Positions 34,499-42,825 of a DNA stretch of 64,000 nt are shown piece by piece. The notes under the pieces were generated by a model. That model was not told the DNA's origin. It ran no database searches and saw only the letters and a program-made list of their open reading frames with translations. This DNA comes from Mucilaginibacter aquariorum (GTDB lineage Bacteria; Bacteroidota; Bacteroidia; Sphingobacteriales; Sphingobacteriaceae): positions 124,001 through 188,000 of the forward strand of contig NZ_JANHOH010000009.1 of the NCBI RefSeq assembly GCF_024498135.1, read 5' to 3'. The position numbers were made by a program, and so were the translations under genes. Every line of letters starts with the position of its first letter. Positions within the stretch are counted from its first letter, which is position 1.

Positions 34499-35023
34499 TT
34501 ATTTGTGTTTCTTTAGTTCCTGCTCAACCTTTTGGATAACATCCTTCATTTTGGCAGTTATATTGTCTTTATGTTTTTCGGTAAGCTGCAGGTATGCCCT
34601 GGCTTTTTCGTAGTTACCGTTACGTACGTTTATGTTTGCCACATGTACCAGCGCGGCTACGTGGTCGTTAGCGCTTCGCAGCGGGTACAGGGCGGCTAAT
34701 TCATAATGTTGCTCGGCTTCGGCATACTCGCGTTTCTGCAGGCATACCCCACCGTATATAAACTCGTAAAATCCGCGCCGCCTTTTGCTTAACCATTCTG
34801 GTTTCGGCACCTGTTTCAGCAGGTTTTCGGCCTTATCATAATCTTTTTGATGGAAAGCCCTGGCTGCCAATACAATGGTACCCTGTTTAAAATAGCCCCA
34901 TATCAGAAACCCAATAAACATTACACATACCGCTGCCAGTTCATAAACCTTAAGTTTAAGTATAACGGCCAGCAGTATTACAAAAAGCCCGGTTACTAAT
35001 ATTCGTGCCCTGTTTGTAAACAT
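34499..35023 (-). CDS. TPR-repeat membrane protein
   Basis: 174 residues with two adjacent membrane helices at about 6-22 and 27-46, then a cytoplasmic part of about 125 residues with tetratricopeptide-like helix pairs (LAARAFHQKDYDKAENLLKQ, LQKREYAEAEQHYELAALYP, HVANINVRNGNYEKARAYLQ). It follows the response regulator by 3 bp and is thus in one transcript with the two-component system. TPR proteins bind other proteins; a role in arranging the sensor or heme enzymes at the membrane is possible but unproven. Confidence 0.8.
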   Translation of the reverse strand: MFTNRARILVTGLFVILLAVILKLKVYELAAVCVMFIGFLIWGYFKQGTIVLAARAFHQKDYDKAENLLKQVPKPEWLSKRRRGFYEFIYGGVCLQKREYAEAEQHYELAALYPLRSANDHVAALVHVANINVRNGNYEKARAYLQLTEKHKDNITAKMKDVIQKVEQELKKHK

Positions 35024-35026
35024 TAA

Positions 35027-35734
35027 TTAGTGCTGGTTATCTGTAAACTTATAACCCACACCGCGGATTGAATGGAAATAAACCGGGTTTTTAGGATCTG
35101 GTTCAAAATACTTACGGAAGGTAAGGATGAAGTTATCAATGGTACGGGTTGATGGGTACACATCATAATTCCAAACAGTTTCCAGGATCTGCTCGCGCGA
35201 TACAGCTTCGTTACGGCGCTCTATCAACAGTTTCAACAGCATGGTTTCCTTTTTGGTAAGCGGGGTAACGCTTCCGTCACCATTAACCAATTCAAACGAG
35301 TTAAAATGGATGGTTTTATCACCAATTTTGTAACTGTTAAACTCTTTCAGGTCGTCGCCTTTAAGGCTGCGTTTTACCAGGTTGTTTACACGCAGTATCA
35401 GTTCTTCCAGGTTAAAAGGTTTGGTCAGGTAATCATCAGCACCTTTTTTAAGGCCCGATATTTTATCTTCGTTGGTGTTTTTGGCAGTAAGGAACATAAT
35501 AGGCACTTCAGAGTTTTCTAACCTTATGGTTTCTGCAACCACAAAACCGTCAATCTCGGGCATCATCACATCCAATATCACCAGGTTAAAACGCTCTTCC
35601 TTAAATATCTGAAGGGCTTTTTTACCGTTGTTCGCTGTTGAAACTTTGTAGCCTTCCAGCTCCAGGTTTAACTTAATGGCCTCTAACAAATGATCTTCGT
35701 CTTCGGCTAATAAAATTCTTTTTTTGTTAGGCAT
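35027..35734 (-). CDS. OmpR-family response regulator
   Basis: 235 residues. Receiver domain at 5-120 with acidic pocket EDED (11-14), phospho-acceptor Asp55 in LVILDVMMPE and the conserved Lys in KKGADDYLTKPF. The winged-helix DNA-binding domain at about 135-232 has TKKETMLLKLLIERRNEAV and SIRGVGYKF. It is the partner of the histidine kinase 13 bp upstream. The setting inside the heme cluster suggests that it responds to, or controls, heme or redox status. Confidence 0.95.
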   Translation of the reverse strand: MPNKKRILLAEDEDHLLEAIKLNLELEGYKVSTANNGKKALQIFKEERFNLVILDVMMPEIDGFVVAETIRLENSEVPIMFLTAKNTNEDKISGLKKGADDYLTKPFNLEELILRVNNLVKRSLKGDDLKEFNSYKIGDKTIHFNSFELVNGDGSVTPLTKKETMLLKLLIERRNEAVSREQILETVWNYDVYPSTRTIDNFILTFRKYFEPDPKNPVYFHSIRGVGYKFTDNQH

Positions 35735-35747
35735 GGTCTCTAATTGT

Positions 35748-36623
35748 TTAGGTTAATGCAAATACTACTTCAAATACGCTACCGGCAGGGCGGTTATCTT
35801 TAACTTTTATGCTGGCCTGGTGTTTATCTAATACTTCTTTTACAATGTATAAGCCTAAGCCGGTCCCTTTTGTATTACGTGTATCTTCACTGCCTACACG
35901 GTAAAATTTGTCAAAAATGCGGGGCTTCTCACTATCTGCAATACCTATGCCATGGTCTGCCACCTGAAAGTAAACTTTACCTTCTTTTTCAAAAAGCTTC
36001 ACATTAACCGTCTCGCAAGGGCTTGAATATTTTACAGCATTCTCAACCAAATTGGTTACTACAGATGTTAATGCAAATTTGTCACCTATTATTTCAATTT
36101 TGGGCTCAATCTCGGCATTGATAATCTGCTGGTTGCAATCGCACTTGCTTATTTGCAGGCGGTTTACAATGCTATCCACCAAAACCGACATGTTAAATTT
36201 AGCCTTGGGGAAAGTATATGAGCGGTTATCAATTTTTGATGCCAGCAGCATATTCTCTACCATATCGTCCAGGCGCTCTACATCCAACAGGGATTTATCA
36301 ATAAAGTTTAATACCTGCGCTTTGGTAAGATCACGTTTTTGGATGGTTTGCAGTAATATTTTTATAGATGCCAGGGGCGATTTTAATTCGTGGGTTACCG
36401 ATAACAGGAAGTTCTTTTTTTGCTCCTGTAGCTTTTGCTCGCGATTGATGGATTTATGCAGGAAATAAGCCCCTACCAAAAATACCACTACAAACATGGA
36501 GCCTTCGCCCAGTATCATCCCTTTACGGCTGGGATTTAAGTGTACCAGCATATATCCCCACCATACCAGTTCCGCAACGGCGTAAATGATGATGGCATAA
36601 AATATAACAAGCGATTTTTTCAT
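35748..36623 (-). CDS. sensor histidine kinase
   Basis: 291 residues. Two membrane helices (about 4-26 and 40-58) are joined by a very short external loop, so there is no periplasmic sensor domain and the signal may be sensed in or near the membrane. HisKA domain with phospho-acceptor His78 in SVTHELKSPLAS; HATPase domain with N box NLVENAVKYS, DHGIGIA and GTGLGLYIV. A Cys-rich stretch, SKCDCNQQ, lies between the two kinase parts. It is paired with the response regulator downstream. Confidence 0.95.
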   Translation of the reverse strand: MKKSLVIFYAIIIYAVAELVWWGYMLVHLNPSRKGMILGEGSMFVVVFLVGAYFLHKSINREQKLQEQKKNFLLSVTHELKSPLASIKILLQTIQKRDLTKAQVLNFIDKSLLDVERLDDMVENMLLASKIDNRSYTFPKAKFNMSVLVDSIVNRLQISKCDCNQQIINAEIEPKIEIIGDKFALTSVVTNLVENAVKYSSPCETVNVKLFEKEGKVYFQVADHGIGIADSEKPRIFDKFYRVGSEDTRNTKGTGLGLYIVKEVLDKHQASIKVKDNRPAGSVFEVVFALT

Positions 36624-36701
36624 AATTACTTCAAGTTTGCAGTTGGAAGTTTACAGTTGGCAGCATGCATGGTGCAAACTGCTAACCGGAAACTGCCAAA
36701 A

Positions 36702-38009
36702 TTATTTAAACACGATGTCCAGACTATCAAATATAGCTGTTTTTGTTGTTTCTAAGTCAGCCGATGTGTGGGCGGCAGATATAAAGCCAACTTCGTAACC
36801 GGATGGGCCTAAATAAATGCCTCTGTTTATCAGTTCGCGGTGCATTTCTTTAAATTTAAGCATGCTTGCCGGGTCTATTTCTTCGGCAGTTGTTATGTTA
36901 TCCTTATCGGTAAAAGCGAACCAAAAGATAGAGCCGATACTAAATACCTTTAAGGTATAACCACGTTCAGCAACAAAATCTTGTATATCTTTTACAAATC
37001 CCGCCGTTTTGGCATGCAACTCGTCATAAAAGCCGGGTTTCAGCAATTCGCTTAGCTGCGCGATACCTGCTGCCATAGCAACCGGGTTACCAGATAAGGT
37101 ACCCGCCTGGTAAACTGAACCAACGGGTGATATATGATCCATTACTTCAGCCGATGCACCGTAAGCGCCAACCGGTAAACCGCCACCTATAATTTTGCCG
37201 TAAGTAATAATATCCGGCTGGATGCCGTAGTAAGCAGCCGCCCCCTCAAAGCCTATTCGGAAACCCGAGATTACTTCATCAAAGATGAGCATAGCGCCGT
37301 TTTCGGTACAGATCTGGCGCAGGTAATTTAAATAATCCTGTGTTTGTAACAGTAAGCCATTATTTGCAGGGACAGGTTCTATGATAACCGCTGCAATTTG
37401 CCCCTTAAACTCTTCAAAGGCCTCTTGTAAGGCTTTTTTATCGTCCAGTGATACAACTATCGTTTCATCGGCAAAAGCCTTTGGTACGCCCGCAGACGAG
37501 GTTTCACCAAAGGTAACCAATCCAGAACCTGCCTTAACTAAAAGACTATCTGAATGACCGTGATAACAGCCCTCAAACTTTAATATTTTATCGCGTTTGG
37601 TATAACCTCTTGCCAATCTAATGGCCGACATAACCGCCTCAGTACCCGAACTTACAAAACGTATTTTTTCGATGAACTTGTTGTTACCAAGGATAAGCTC
37701 GGCCAGTTCATTCTCCAATGCTGTAGGCGCGCCGAATGACATACCCTTCTGCATTACTTCGGTTACCTTATTACGAACCGCTGCGTTATTGTGCCCTAAA
37801 ATAAGCGGGCCCCATGAGCAGCAAAAATCAATAAACTCGTTACCATCGGCATCCCAAATATGGCTGCCATCGCCTTTTTCGATAAAAAGCGGCGTACCAT
37901 AAACAGATTTAAATGCCCTAACCGGTGAGTTAACCCCGCCCGGGAAATAGGTTTTCGCTTTTTCGTACAGTTCTGCAGATTTTGCTCTGCTTATATCAGG
38001 TTTACTCAT
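36702..38009 (-). CDS. hemL: glutamate-1-semialdehyde 2,1-aminomutase
   Basis: 435 residues from ATG 38009 (an upstream ATG at 38030 is possible). A PLP enzyme of the class III aminotransferase fold that makes 5-aminolevulinate from glutamate-1-semialdehyde. Seen are the N-terminal YFPGGVNSPVRAF, FVSSGTEAVMSAIRLARGYT, DEVISGFR and the PLP-lysine region YGKIIGGGLPVGAYG. With HemA it forms the C5 route to 5-aminolevulinate, the usual one in Bacteroidota. It lies between hemB and the two-component system. Confidence 0.97.
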   Translation of the reverse strand: MSKPDISRAKSAELYEKAKTYFPGGVNSPVRAFKSVYGTPLFIEKGDGSHIWDADGNEFIDFCCSWGPLILGHNNAAVRNKVTEVMQKGMSFGAPTALENELAELILGNNKFIEKIRFVSSGTEAVMSAIRLARGYTKRDKILKFEGCYHGHSDSLLVKAGSGLVTFGETSSAGVPKAFADETIVVSLDDKKALQEAFEEFKGQIAAVIIEPVPANNGLLLQTQDYLNYLRQICTENGAMLIFDEVISGFRIGFEGAAAYYGIQPDIITYGKIIGGGLPVGAYGASAEVMDHISPVGSVYQAGTLSGNPVAMAAGIAQLSELLKPGFYDELHAKTAGFVKDIQDFVAERGYTLKVFSIGSIFWFAFTDKDNITTAEEIDPASMLKFKEMHRELINRGIYLGPSGYEVGFISAAHTSADLETTKTAIFDSLDIVFK

Positions 38010-38027
38010 TTTATATTTTCCATCCAT

Positions 38028-38105
38028 CATTGCGAGGTACGAAGCAATCTCCCTTTAAGCATATCGGCTATGCATAGTTCTGAGATTGCTTCGTACCTCG
38101 CAATG
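38028..38105. repeat. 24-bp perfect inverted repeat between hemB and hemL
   Basis: Arms at 38028-38051 and 38082-38105 are exact complements over 24 bp; the left arm begins CATTGCGAGGTACGAAGC. The loop is 30 nt. This word (CATTGCGAGG...GAAGCAATCT) is a recurring repeat in Sphingobacteriaceae. It overlaps the upstream alternative hemL start. Confidence 0.8.
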
Positions 38106-38126
38106 ACGGGTTGTATTAATCACTAT

Positions 38127-39098
38127 TTACAACCACTTATTCAACAACACTTCCTTAGCGTGATAGGTTAATATCGCGCTGGCGCCTGCCCGGCGGATGC
38201 TGGTAAGCACTTCGGTAATGGCACGTTGCTCGTTTAGCCAGCCGTTTTGTATGGCGGCTTTTATCATGGCATATTCGCCGCTTACATTGTAAGCTGCAAC
38301 CGGTAGTTCGGTATTATCTTTTATTAGTTTGATGACATCCAGGTAAGGCAAAGCTGGTTTTACCATCAGGAAGTCGGCCCCTTCCAACTCATCCAGGTTA
38401 GCTTCAATTAAAGCCTCGCGCTGGTTTGCCGGATTCATTTGGTAAGTTTTTTTATCACCAAACTTTGGCGCTGAGTTTAACGCATCCCTAAACGGGCCAT
38501 AAAAAGCACTGGCATATTTTGCCGAGTAAGACATGATAGATACATTGGTAAATCCATTATCATCTAACACGTTTCTAATATAACCCACACGGCCGTCCAT
38601 CATATCAGATGGGGCAATGATATCGGCACCGCTACGGGCATGGGCTAAAGCCATTTTTCCTAATATTTCCAGTGTTTCGTCGTTCAGTATCTCGCCATTT
38701 TCAACAACGCCATCATGGCCATCGCTGCTGTATGGATCCATAGCTACGTCGGTTATTACACAGGCTTCCGGGAATTCCTTTTTTACGGCACGTATGGCGC
38801 GTAAGTAAAGGCTTTCATCACGGTAACTTTCGGTAGCGAATTTATCTTTTAGTGATTCTTCGATATTTGGAAACAGATCGAACGAGTGCAAGCCAAGCTT
38901 CATACAGCTTTCTATCTCGCGCAGCAAATTATCTATAGAGTACCGAAAGATACCCGGCATAGATGCTACTTCGGTTTTTTGATTTTCGCCATCCACAATA
39001 AATAGCGGGAATATCAAATTAGCCGCGCTAACATGCGTTTCCTGCACCATCTGGCGGATAACTTCACTTTTCCTGTTTCTTCTTGGTCGTTGTAACAT
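38127..39098 (-). CDS. hemB: porphobilinogen synthase (5-aminolevulinate dehydratase)
   Basis: 323 residues from ATG 39098, giving the family start LQRPRRNRKSEVIRQMVQET. Active-site lysines are in SYSAKYASAFYGPFRDA and FLMVKPALPYLD. The metal site reads DVAMDPYSSDGHDG, with Asp where zinc enzymes have Cys, so this is the magnesium-dependent type. It condenses two 5-aminolevulinate molecules into porphobilinogen. It lies between hemCD and hemL in the cluster order. Confidence 0.97.
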   Translation of the reverse strand: MLQRPRRNRKSEVIRQMVQETHVSAANLIFPLFIVDGENQKTEVASMPGIFRYSIDNLLREIESCMKLGLHSFDLFPNIEESLKDKFATESYRDESLYLRAIRAVKKEFPEACVITDVAMDPYSSDGHDGVVENGEILNDETLEILGKMALAHARSGADIIAPSDMMDGRVGYIRNVLDDNGFTNVSIMSYSAKYASAFYGPFRDALNSAPKFGDKKTYQMNPANQREALIEANLDELEGADFLMVKPALPYLDVIKLIKDNTELPVAAYNVSGEYAMIKAAIQNGWLNEQRAITEVLTSIRRAGASAILTYHAKEVLLNKWL

Positions 39099-39106
39099 TT
39101 CTTTGA

Positions 39107-39194
39107 GTCCATAGACCATGGCCGATAGTCCATAGTCATATAAATTATATAATTAGAAAATCAGTCCATGGACTATCGACCATCGACTATTGAC
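39107..39194. repeat. imperfect inverted repeat between hemCD and hemB (GTCCATAG words)
   Basis: The left arm (39107-39137) carries GTCCATAG, ACCATGG and GATAGTCCATAG; the right arm (39163-39194) carries the complements CCATGGACTATCGACCATCG. They pair over about 30 bp with several mismatches. Only repeats of this kind fill the gap. Confidence 0.6.
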
Positions 39195-39198
39195 TTTC

Positions 39199-40773
39199 CT
39201 ATATTCCAAACACTGCCTCTGCCAGCCCAACTTCGTCGGGCGAGAAAGGCAGGGTATATTTAACACCCATTTCGTCGAATTTTTTACCGGTTGACTTGCC
39301 AATGGCTATCACCTTTTGTCCGGGCTCCAGCAGGTTATCGGCAAAGTAAGCTTCTACATTGCTTGGGCTGGTAAATACCAGAACATCAGCACCGCTTGGC
39401 TCTACTTCTTCTTCCAGTACGGTTTCGTAAACCGGCAGGTCTATTATTTTTGTTTCGGCAGATAAGCCTTGCTGGATACTTCTCATTGGGCTATCAGCAC
39501 CGGGGAACAGTATTACTGTACCGTTTGCCAATGCAGCAAAATCTTCAGCTACTTCGGCGGTATCATTGCTTTCGCCAACATAATTGGCAAAGTGGCCGTT
39601 GCGGCGCAGCATATCTTCAGATCCACTACCCATCACCCCAAATTTTATTTTTTTAGGGAACTGCGGCCCTAATTTGAAAAAGTACTCAACAGCATTTTTA
39701 CTGGTAAAAAACACCCAGTCTATATTTTTTAAGATATAAGAATCAAATTTGGTGATGACCGGCACAGTGCGGATCAGTGAGCGCGCTTCTATCTCAATCT
39801 TATGTTTCTCCAACGCTTTGCGGAAATAGCTTGTGGCCGAGATATCTCTTGATATAAAAACTTTTGAAGGGAATTTGCGGCCTTTTGCAAAGCGGGCTAC
39901 AATTTTATCTGCAACACCATCAAGGGTATCACTTTCAATAAAAAACCTGTCGGGGAATTCATCGCCAGCCTCAGCTTTTGAAGTAAACACCTGAAATTTG
40001 CCATCGTCCCGGCGGCAATAAACGCCAAGCGGCAAGTGGCAACCACCACCAAACATTTTTAACACGCCACGTTCTAAAGCCAGATCTTCAGCAACTTCGG
40101 GATGGTGCAATGCCTGTAAAGCTTCAAACAAATCGGTATTGCTTTCGCGGATCTGGATAGCCAGCACACCCTGAGCAGGTGCGGGTATAAATTCAGTTGG
40201 CGTTAATTCTTCTACATGAAACTCGCTCAGGTCTATCCCCAAACGAGTAACACCTGCTTTGGCCAGCATAATGGCGTCGTAGTTTTCGTCGCGTAGTTTA
40301 TTAATACGGGTGGGTACGTTGCCGCGCAGTTCTTCTATCTCCAGATCGGGGCGTATGGCCAATAGCTGTGCCTTGCGCCTGTTTGATGATGTACCTACCA
40401 TACCACCGTATTTTACGGATAGCTTTTGGCGCACATCAACACAGTCTTTCAAGATCAACAACAGTTCAGCCGGGTCTTCCCGTTCTGAAACTGCTGCGAT
40501 AATGAGTCCCGGAGGGTTTTCTGTTGGCAGGTCCTTGTGCGAATGCACAGCCAGATCTATAGTACCTGCCAATAATTCTTCTTCTAATTCTTTTGTGAAA
40601 AACCCCTTACCTTCCAGCTTATCAAAGCTAAGGTTAAGGATACGGTCGCCCTGTGTTTTTATAATTTTAAGTTCGGCGGTAATGTTTATTGCGGCCAGGC
40701 TATCTTTTACAAAGTTGGCTTGCCATAAAGCTAATTCGCTGCCACGCGTTCCTATTATTACTGTTCTGTCCAA
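39199..40773 (-). CDS. hemCD: fused hydroxymethylbilane synthase / uroporphyrinogen III synthase (HemC-HemD)
   Basis: 524 residues with two enzymes in one chain. HemC, about 1-300: IIGTRGSELALWQANFV, the HSHKDLPTE loop, RGNVPTRINKL, and Cys245 in FGGGCHLPLG, which binds the dipyrromethane cofactor. HemD, about 305-524: the two-domain uroporphyrinogen III synthase fold with VFFTSKNAVEYFF, GSGSEDMLRRNGH and VLVFTSPSNVEAYF. The fusion would hand the unstable hydroxymethylbilane directly to HemD, preventing formation of the type I isomer. Separate genes are more usual; a fusion is known from Sphingobacteriaceae. Confidence 0.95.
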   Translation of the reverse strand: MDRTVIIGTRGSELALWQANFVKDSLAAINITAELKIIKTQGDRILNLSFDKLEGKGFFTKELEEELLAGTIDLAVHSHKDLPTENPPGLIIAAVSEREDPAELLLILKDCVDVRQKLSVKYGGMVGTSSNRRKAQLLAIRPDLEIEELRGNVPTRINKLRDENYDAIMLAKAGVTRLGIDLSEFHVEELTPTEFIPAPAQGVLAIQIRESNTDLFEALQALHHPEVAEDLALERGVLKMFGGGCHLPLGVYCRRDDGKFQVFTSKAEAGDEFPDRFFIESDTLDGVADKIVARFAKGRKFPSKVFISRDISATSYFRKALEKHKIEIEARSLIRTVPVITKFDSYILKNIDWVFFTSKNAVEYFFKLGPQFPKKIKFGVMGSGSEDMLRRNGHFANYVGESNDTAEVAEDFAALANGTVILFPGADSPMRSIQQGLSAETKIIDLPVYETVLEEEVEPSGADVLVFTSPSNVEAYFADNLLEPGQKVIAIGKSTGKKFDEMGVKYTLPFSPDEVGLAEAVFGI

Positions 40774-40862
40774 AGGGATAAATTTTTACAGCACAAATTT
40801 AAATTTTTATGCACAGTAATATAGTATTAATTAAGGATATGATTGTGGGCTGACTATTATTT

Positions 40863-40929
40863 GTTAAGCTGAAAGCTTAACTTGTGCTACACCACGAGTT
40901 ACGCTGCGCTAAACTCGCGGCAGCATGTT
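40863..40929. repeat. two palindromes between hemA and hemCD
   Basis: GTTAAGCT-GAA-AGCTTAAC (40863-40881) is a perfect 8-bp stem. It is followed by an imperfect palindrome around CGAGTTACGCTGCGCTAAAC at 40895-40920. Either could end transcription or affect mRNA stability between hemA and hemCD. Confidence 0.5.
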
Positions 40930-40943
40930 AAAGAAATGAGAGC

Positions 40944-42170
40944 TTAATTATTATTGATCAATATATCCTTCGCCATGATCATGGGCACACTGATATATTT
41001 TTTTTCCATGTAGTTCATCACCTTCTCCAGTATCTCGCGCGATTCCTTATCAAGGCTTTGTACTTCTTCGGCAAAAACAGTGTTCACGGCGTTGTTACGG
41101 ATCTCTTTGATCTTCTCGGGAACCTGGCGCATAGCCAGCTCAATCTTACGCTGTTTCAGCATCACCAAAAATTCAGCAATGTTTTGCTCAATTATAGCTT
41201 CGGCATGTACCAGTTCCTGGTAGCGTTCCTGCAGGTTCTTTTTAGCAATTTCGTTAAGGCTGTGTACTTCAATAAAGTTTACATCAAAACGTTCAAGCAC
41301 TTCAGGGGCGGTATCGTTAGGGATAGCCAGGTCGACAATAGTTTTCTTGTCGGTTTCGCCGTTTAACAGCGAGGTGTATATTTCGGGAGTAAGAATGGGC
41401 TCAACTGCAGATGTACAGGTGATAATGGCATCAAACCCTTTGTTGTAGTTCTTTAATTCGTCTAACTCAAAAGCTTCGCCACCTAAATCGGCAGCTAATT
41501 GCTGTGCTTTGGAAAGCGTACGGTTAAACACCGAAAAATTAGAGAATTTATGCTTTTGCAGATATTTAGAAATGTTGCGGTTAGTTTCGCCTGCGCCTAT
41601 GATTAGTACACGGGCATTTGAGCACAGCTTCAGATCCTTTAGTTTACGGTATGCTAATGATACAACCGAGATAGGATTTTTTGAAATATTGGTATGCGTA
41701 TAAACCTCTTTAGCTGTTTTTACAACACAGTTCATTACTACGCGTAAACAATCGCCGGTTAAGCCTGCTTCCCTGCAATCTTCATAAGCTTTACGTAGCT
41801 GAGCTAAAATTTCTTTCTCGCCAACTATAAGGCTTTCTAACGAGCAAGAGGTGCGTAACAGGTGGTTCATTGCTTCCTGGCCTTCATAAATAGCAGCAGC
41901 TTCTACAAAGGTATTGGTGGAATGCGAGCACAGGCTCATTCCTACTGTTTCCAGAAACTGATGTGCAAATGCCTTATCAACTATTTGCGGCGTCGACATA
42001 ATAAACTCGACACGGTTACAGGTAGCAAGATAAAAAATCTCGTCTATGCCAAAACGTGCTTTAACTTCATGAAGTTTTTCAGTCAGATTTTCCTGGCATA
42101 ACACCAATCGTCCCAATTCCTTCAGCTCAATCTGTTTATGTGTAAAAGCAATTACTTTTAAATACTTCAA
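40944..42170 (-). CDS. hemA: glutamyl-tRNA reductase
   Basis: 408 residues. The catalytic Cys is in YLATCNRVEFI at about 50. The substrate loop and helix contain SLESLIVGEKEILAQLRKAY; the NADPH domain has VLIIGAGETNRNISKYL; the long C-terminal dimerisation helices follow. It reduces glutamyl-tRNA to glutamate-1-semialdehyde, the first committed step. It is the first gene of the heme cluster in transcription order, so its promoter (upstream of 42170) probably drives the operon. Confidence 0.97.
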   Translation of the reverse strand: MKYLKVIAFTHKQIELKELGRLVLCQENLTEKLHEVKARFGIDEIFYLATCNRVEFIMSTPQIVDKAFAHQFLETVGMSLCSHSTNTFVEAAAIYEGQEAMNHLLRTSCSLESLIVGEKEILAQLRKAYEDCREAGLTGDCLRVVMNCVVKTAKEVYTHTNISKNPISVVSLAYRKLKDLKLCSNARVLIIGAGETNRNISKYLQKHKFSNFSVFNRTLSKAQQLAADLGGEAFELDELKNYNKGFDAIITCTSAVEPILTPEIYTSLLNGETDKKTIVDLAIPNDTAPEVLERFDVNFIEVHSLNEIAKKNLQERYQELVHAEAIIEQNIAEFLVMLKQRKIELAMRQVPEKIKEIRNNAVNTVFAEEVQSLDKESREILEKVMNYMEKKYISVPMIMAKDILINNN

Positions 42171-42336
42171 AGCAGTTTATATTTTGACCCAACAAAAGTA
42201 ACACACCAATGGTGATGCAATGTCAAGGATATGTCAAACAGGCGCATTTAGAATGATTATAAATAATGCGTTTTCTTCAATAAAAAGCCATATTTTTACG
42301 ATATTCTCTTTTAATCAATCGATTGAACAACTAAAA

Positions 42337-42707
42337 ATGCGAATTTTTAAAAACATTAGCCTTGCCATTTTAACGATCAGCTACCTTGTTGCCGGTGCTA
42401 ATCATTTTATGCATCCGCAAAGCTATTATCGCATCATTCCAACCTACTTACCTTTCCCTGTTGCAATAAATATATTGCCGGATTTTTTGAGGGCCTTTTC
42501 GTGTTAATGTTGATACGGCCAAAAACCCGTAAGGTTGCTTCGTATGGCATAATACTTATGCTGATCGCTTTCCTGCCGGTGCATATTATCATGCTAATTG
42601 ATGCCCCCATTAAATTGGGCAGCTTAACCGTTACGCCAACTATCGCATGGATAAGATTGCTTCTGCAGCCGGTGCTGATGTTGTGGGCCTGGTGGCATAG
42701 GAAGTAG
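42337..42707 (+). pseudogene. DoxX-like small membrane protein, frameshifted
   Basis: Two overlapping frames make one protein. The first begins RIFKNISLAILTISYLVAG, then ANHFMHPQSYYRIIPTYLPF, the start of DoxX-type proteins. The second, in the next frame, continues LMLIRPKTRKVASYGIILML and ends WIRLLLQPVLMLWAWWHRK. A single missing base near 42475-42480 separates them: restoring it gives NILAGFFEGLFVLMLIRP, the expected family sequence. About 123 residues and four helices if intact. The product is broken as it stands, unless the base is a sequencing error. Confidence 0.75.
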
Positions 42708-42712
42708 CTTTG

Positions 42713-42784
42713 AGTATCAAGTATCAGGTAGTTAGATTTTATATCCATCATTAAAAGTCTTGGTACTTGATACTAACTACTATG
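42713..42784. repeat. imperfect inverted repeat (TATCAAGTATCA words)
   Basis: GTATCAAGTATCAGGTAGTTAG and GTACTTGATACTAACTAC pair across about 18 bp with mismatches. It is the same type of unit as the repeats in the heme cluster and separates the DoxX-like gene from the GNAT-nitrilase gene. Confidence 0.5.
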
Positions 42785-42825
42785 TACTAAAACAAACATT
42801 ATAGCTAAATGCGGGTTACAGAAAA

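Noticed and set aside
40310..40819. 169-codon plus-strand frame over hemCD
   Set aside because: Antisense shadow of hemC; Ser/Arg-rich with no known domain.
42220..42336. Upstream start for the DoxX-like gene
   Set aside because: Adds 39 residues without family similarity before the natural ATG at 42337.
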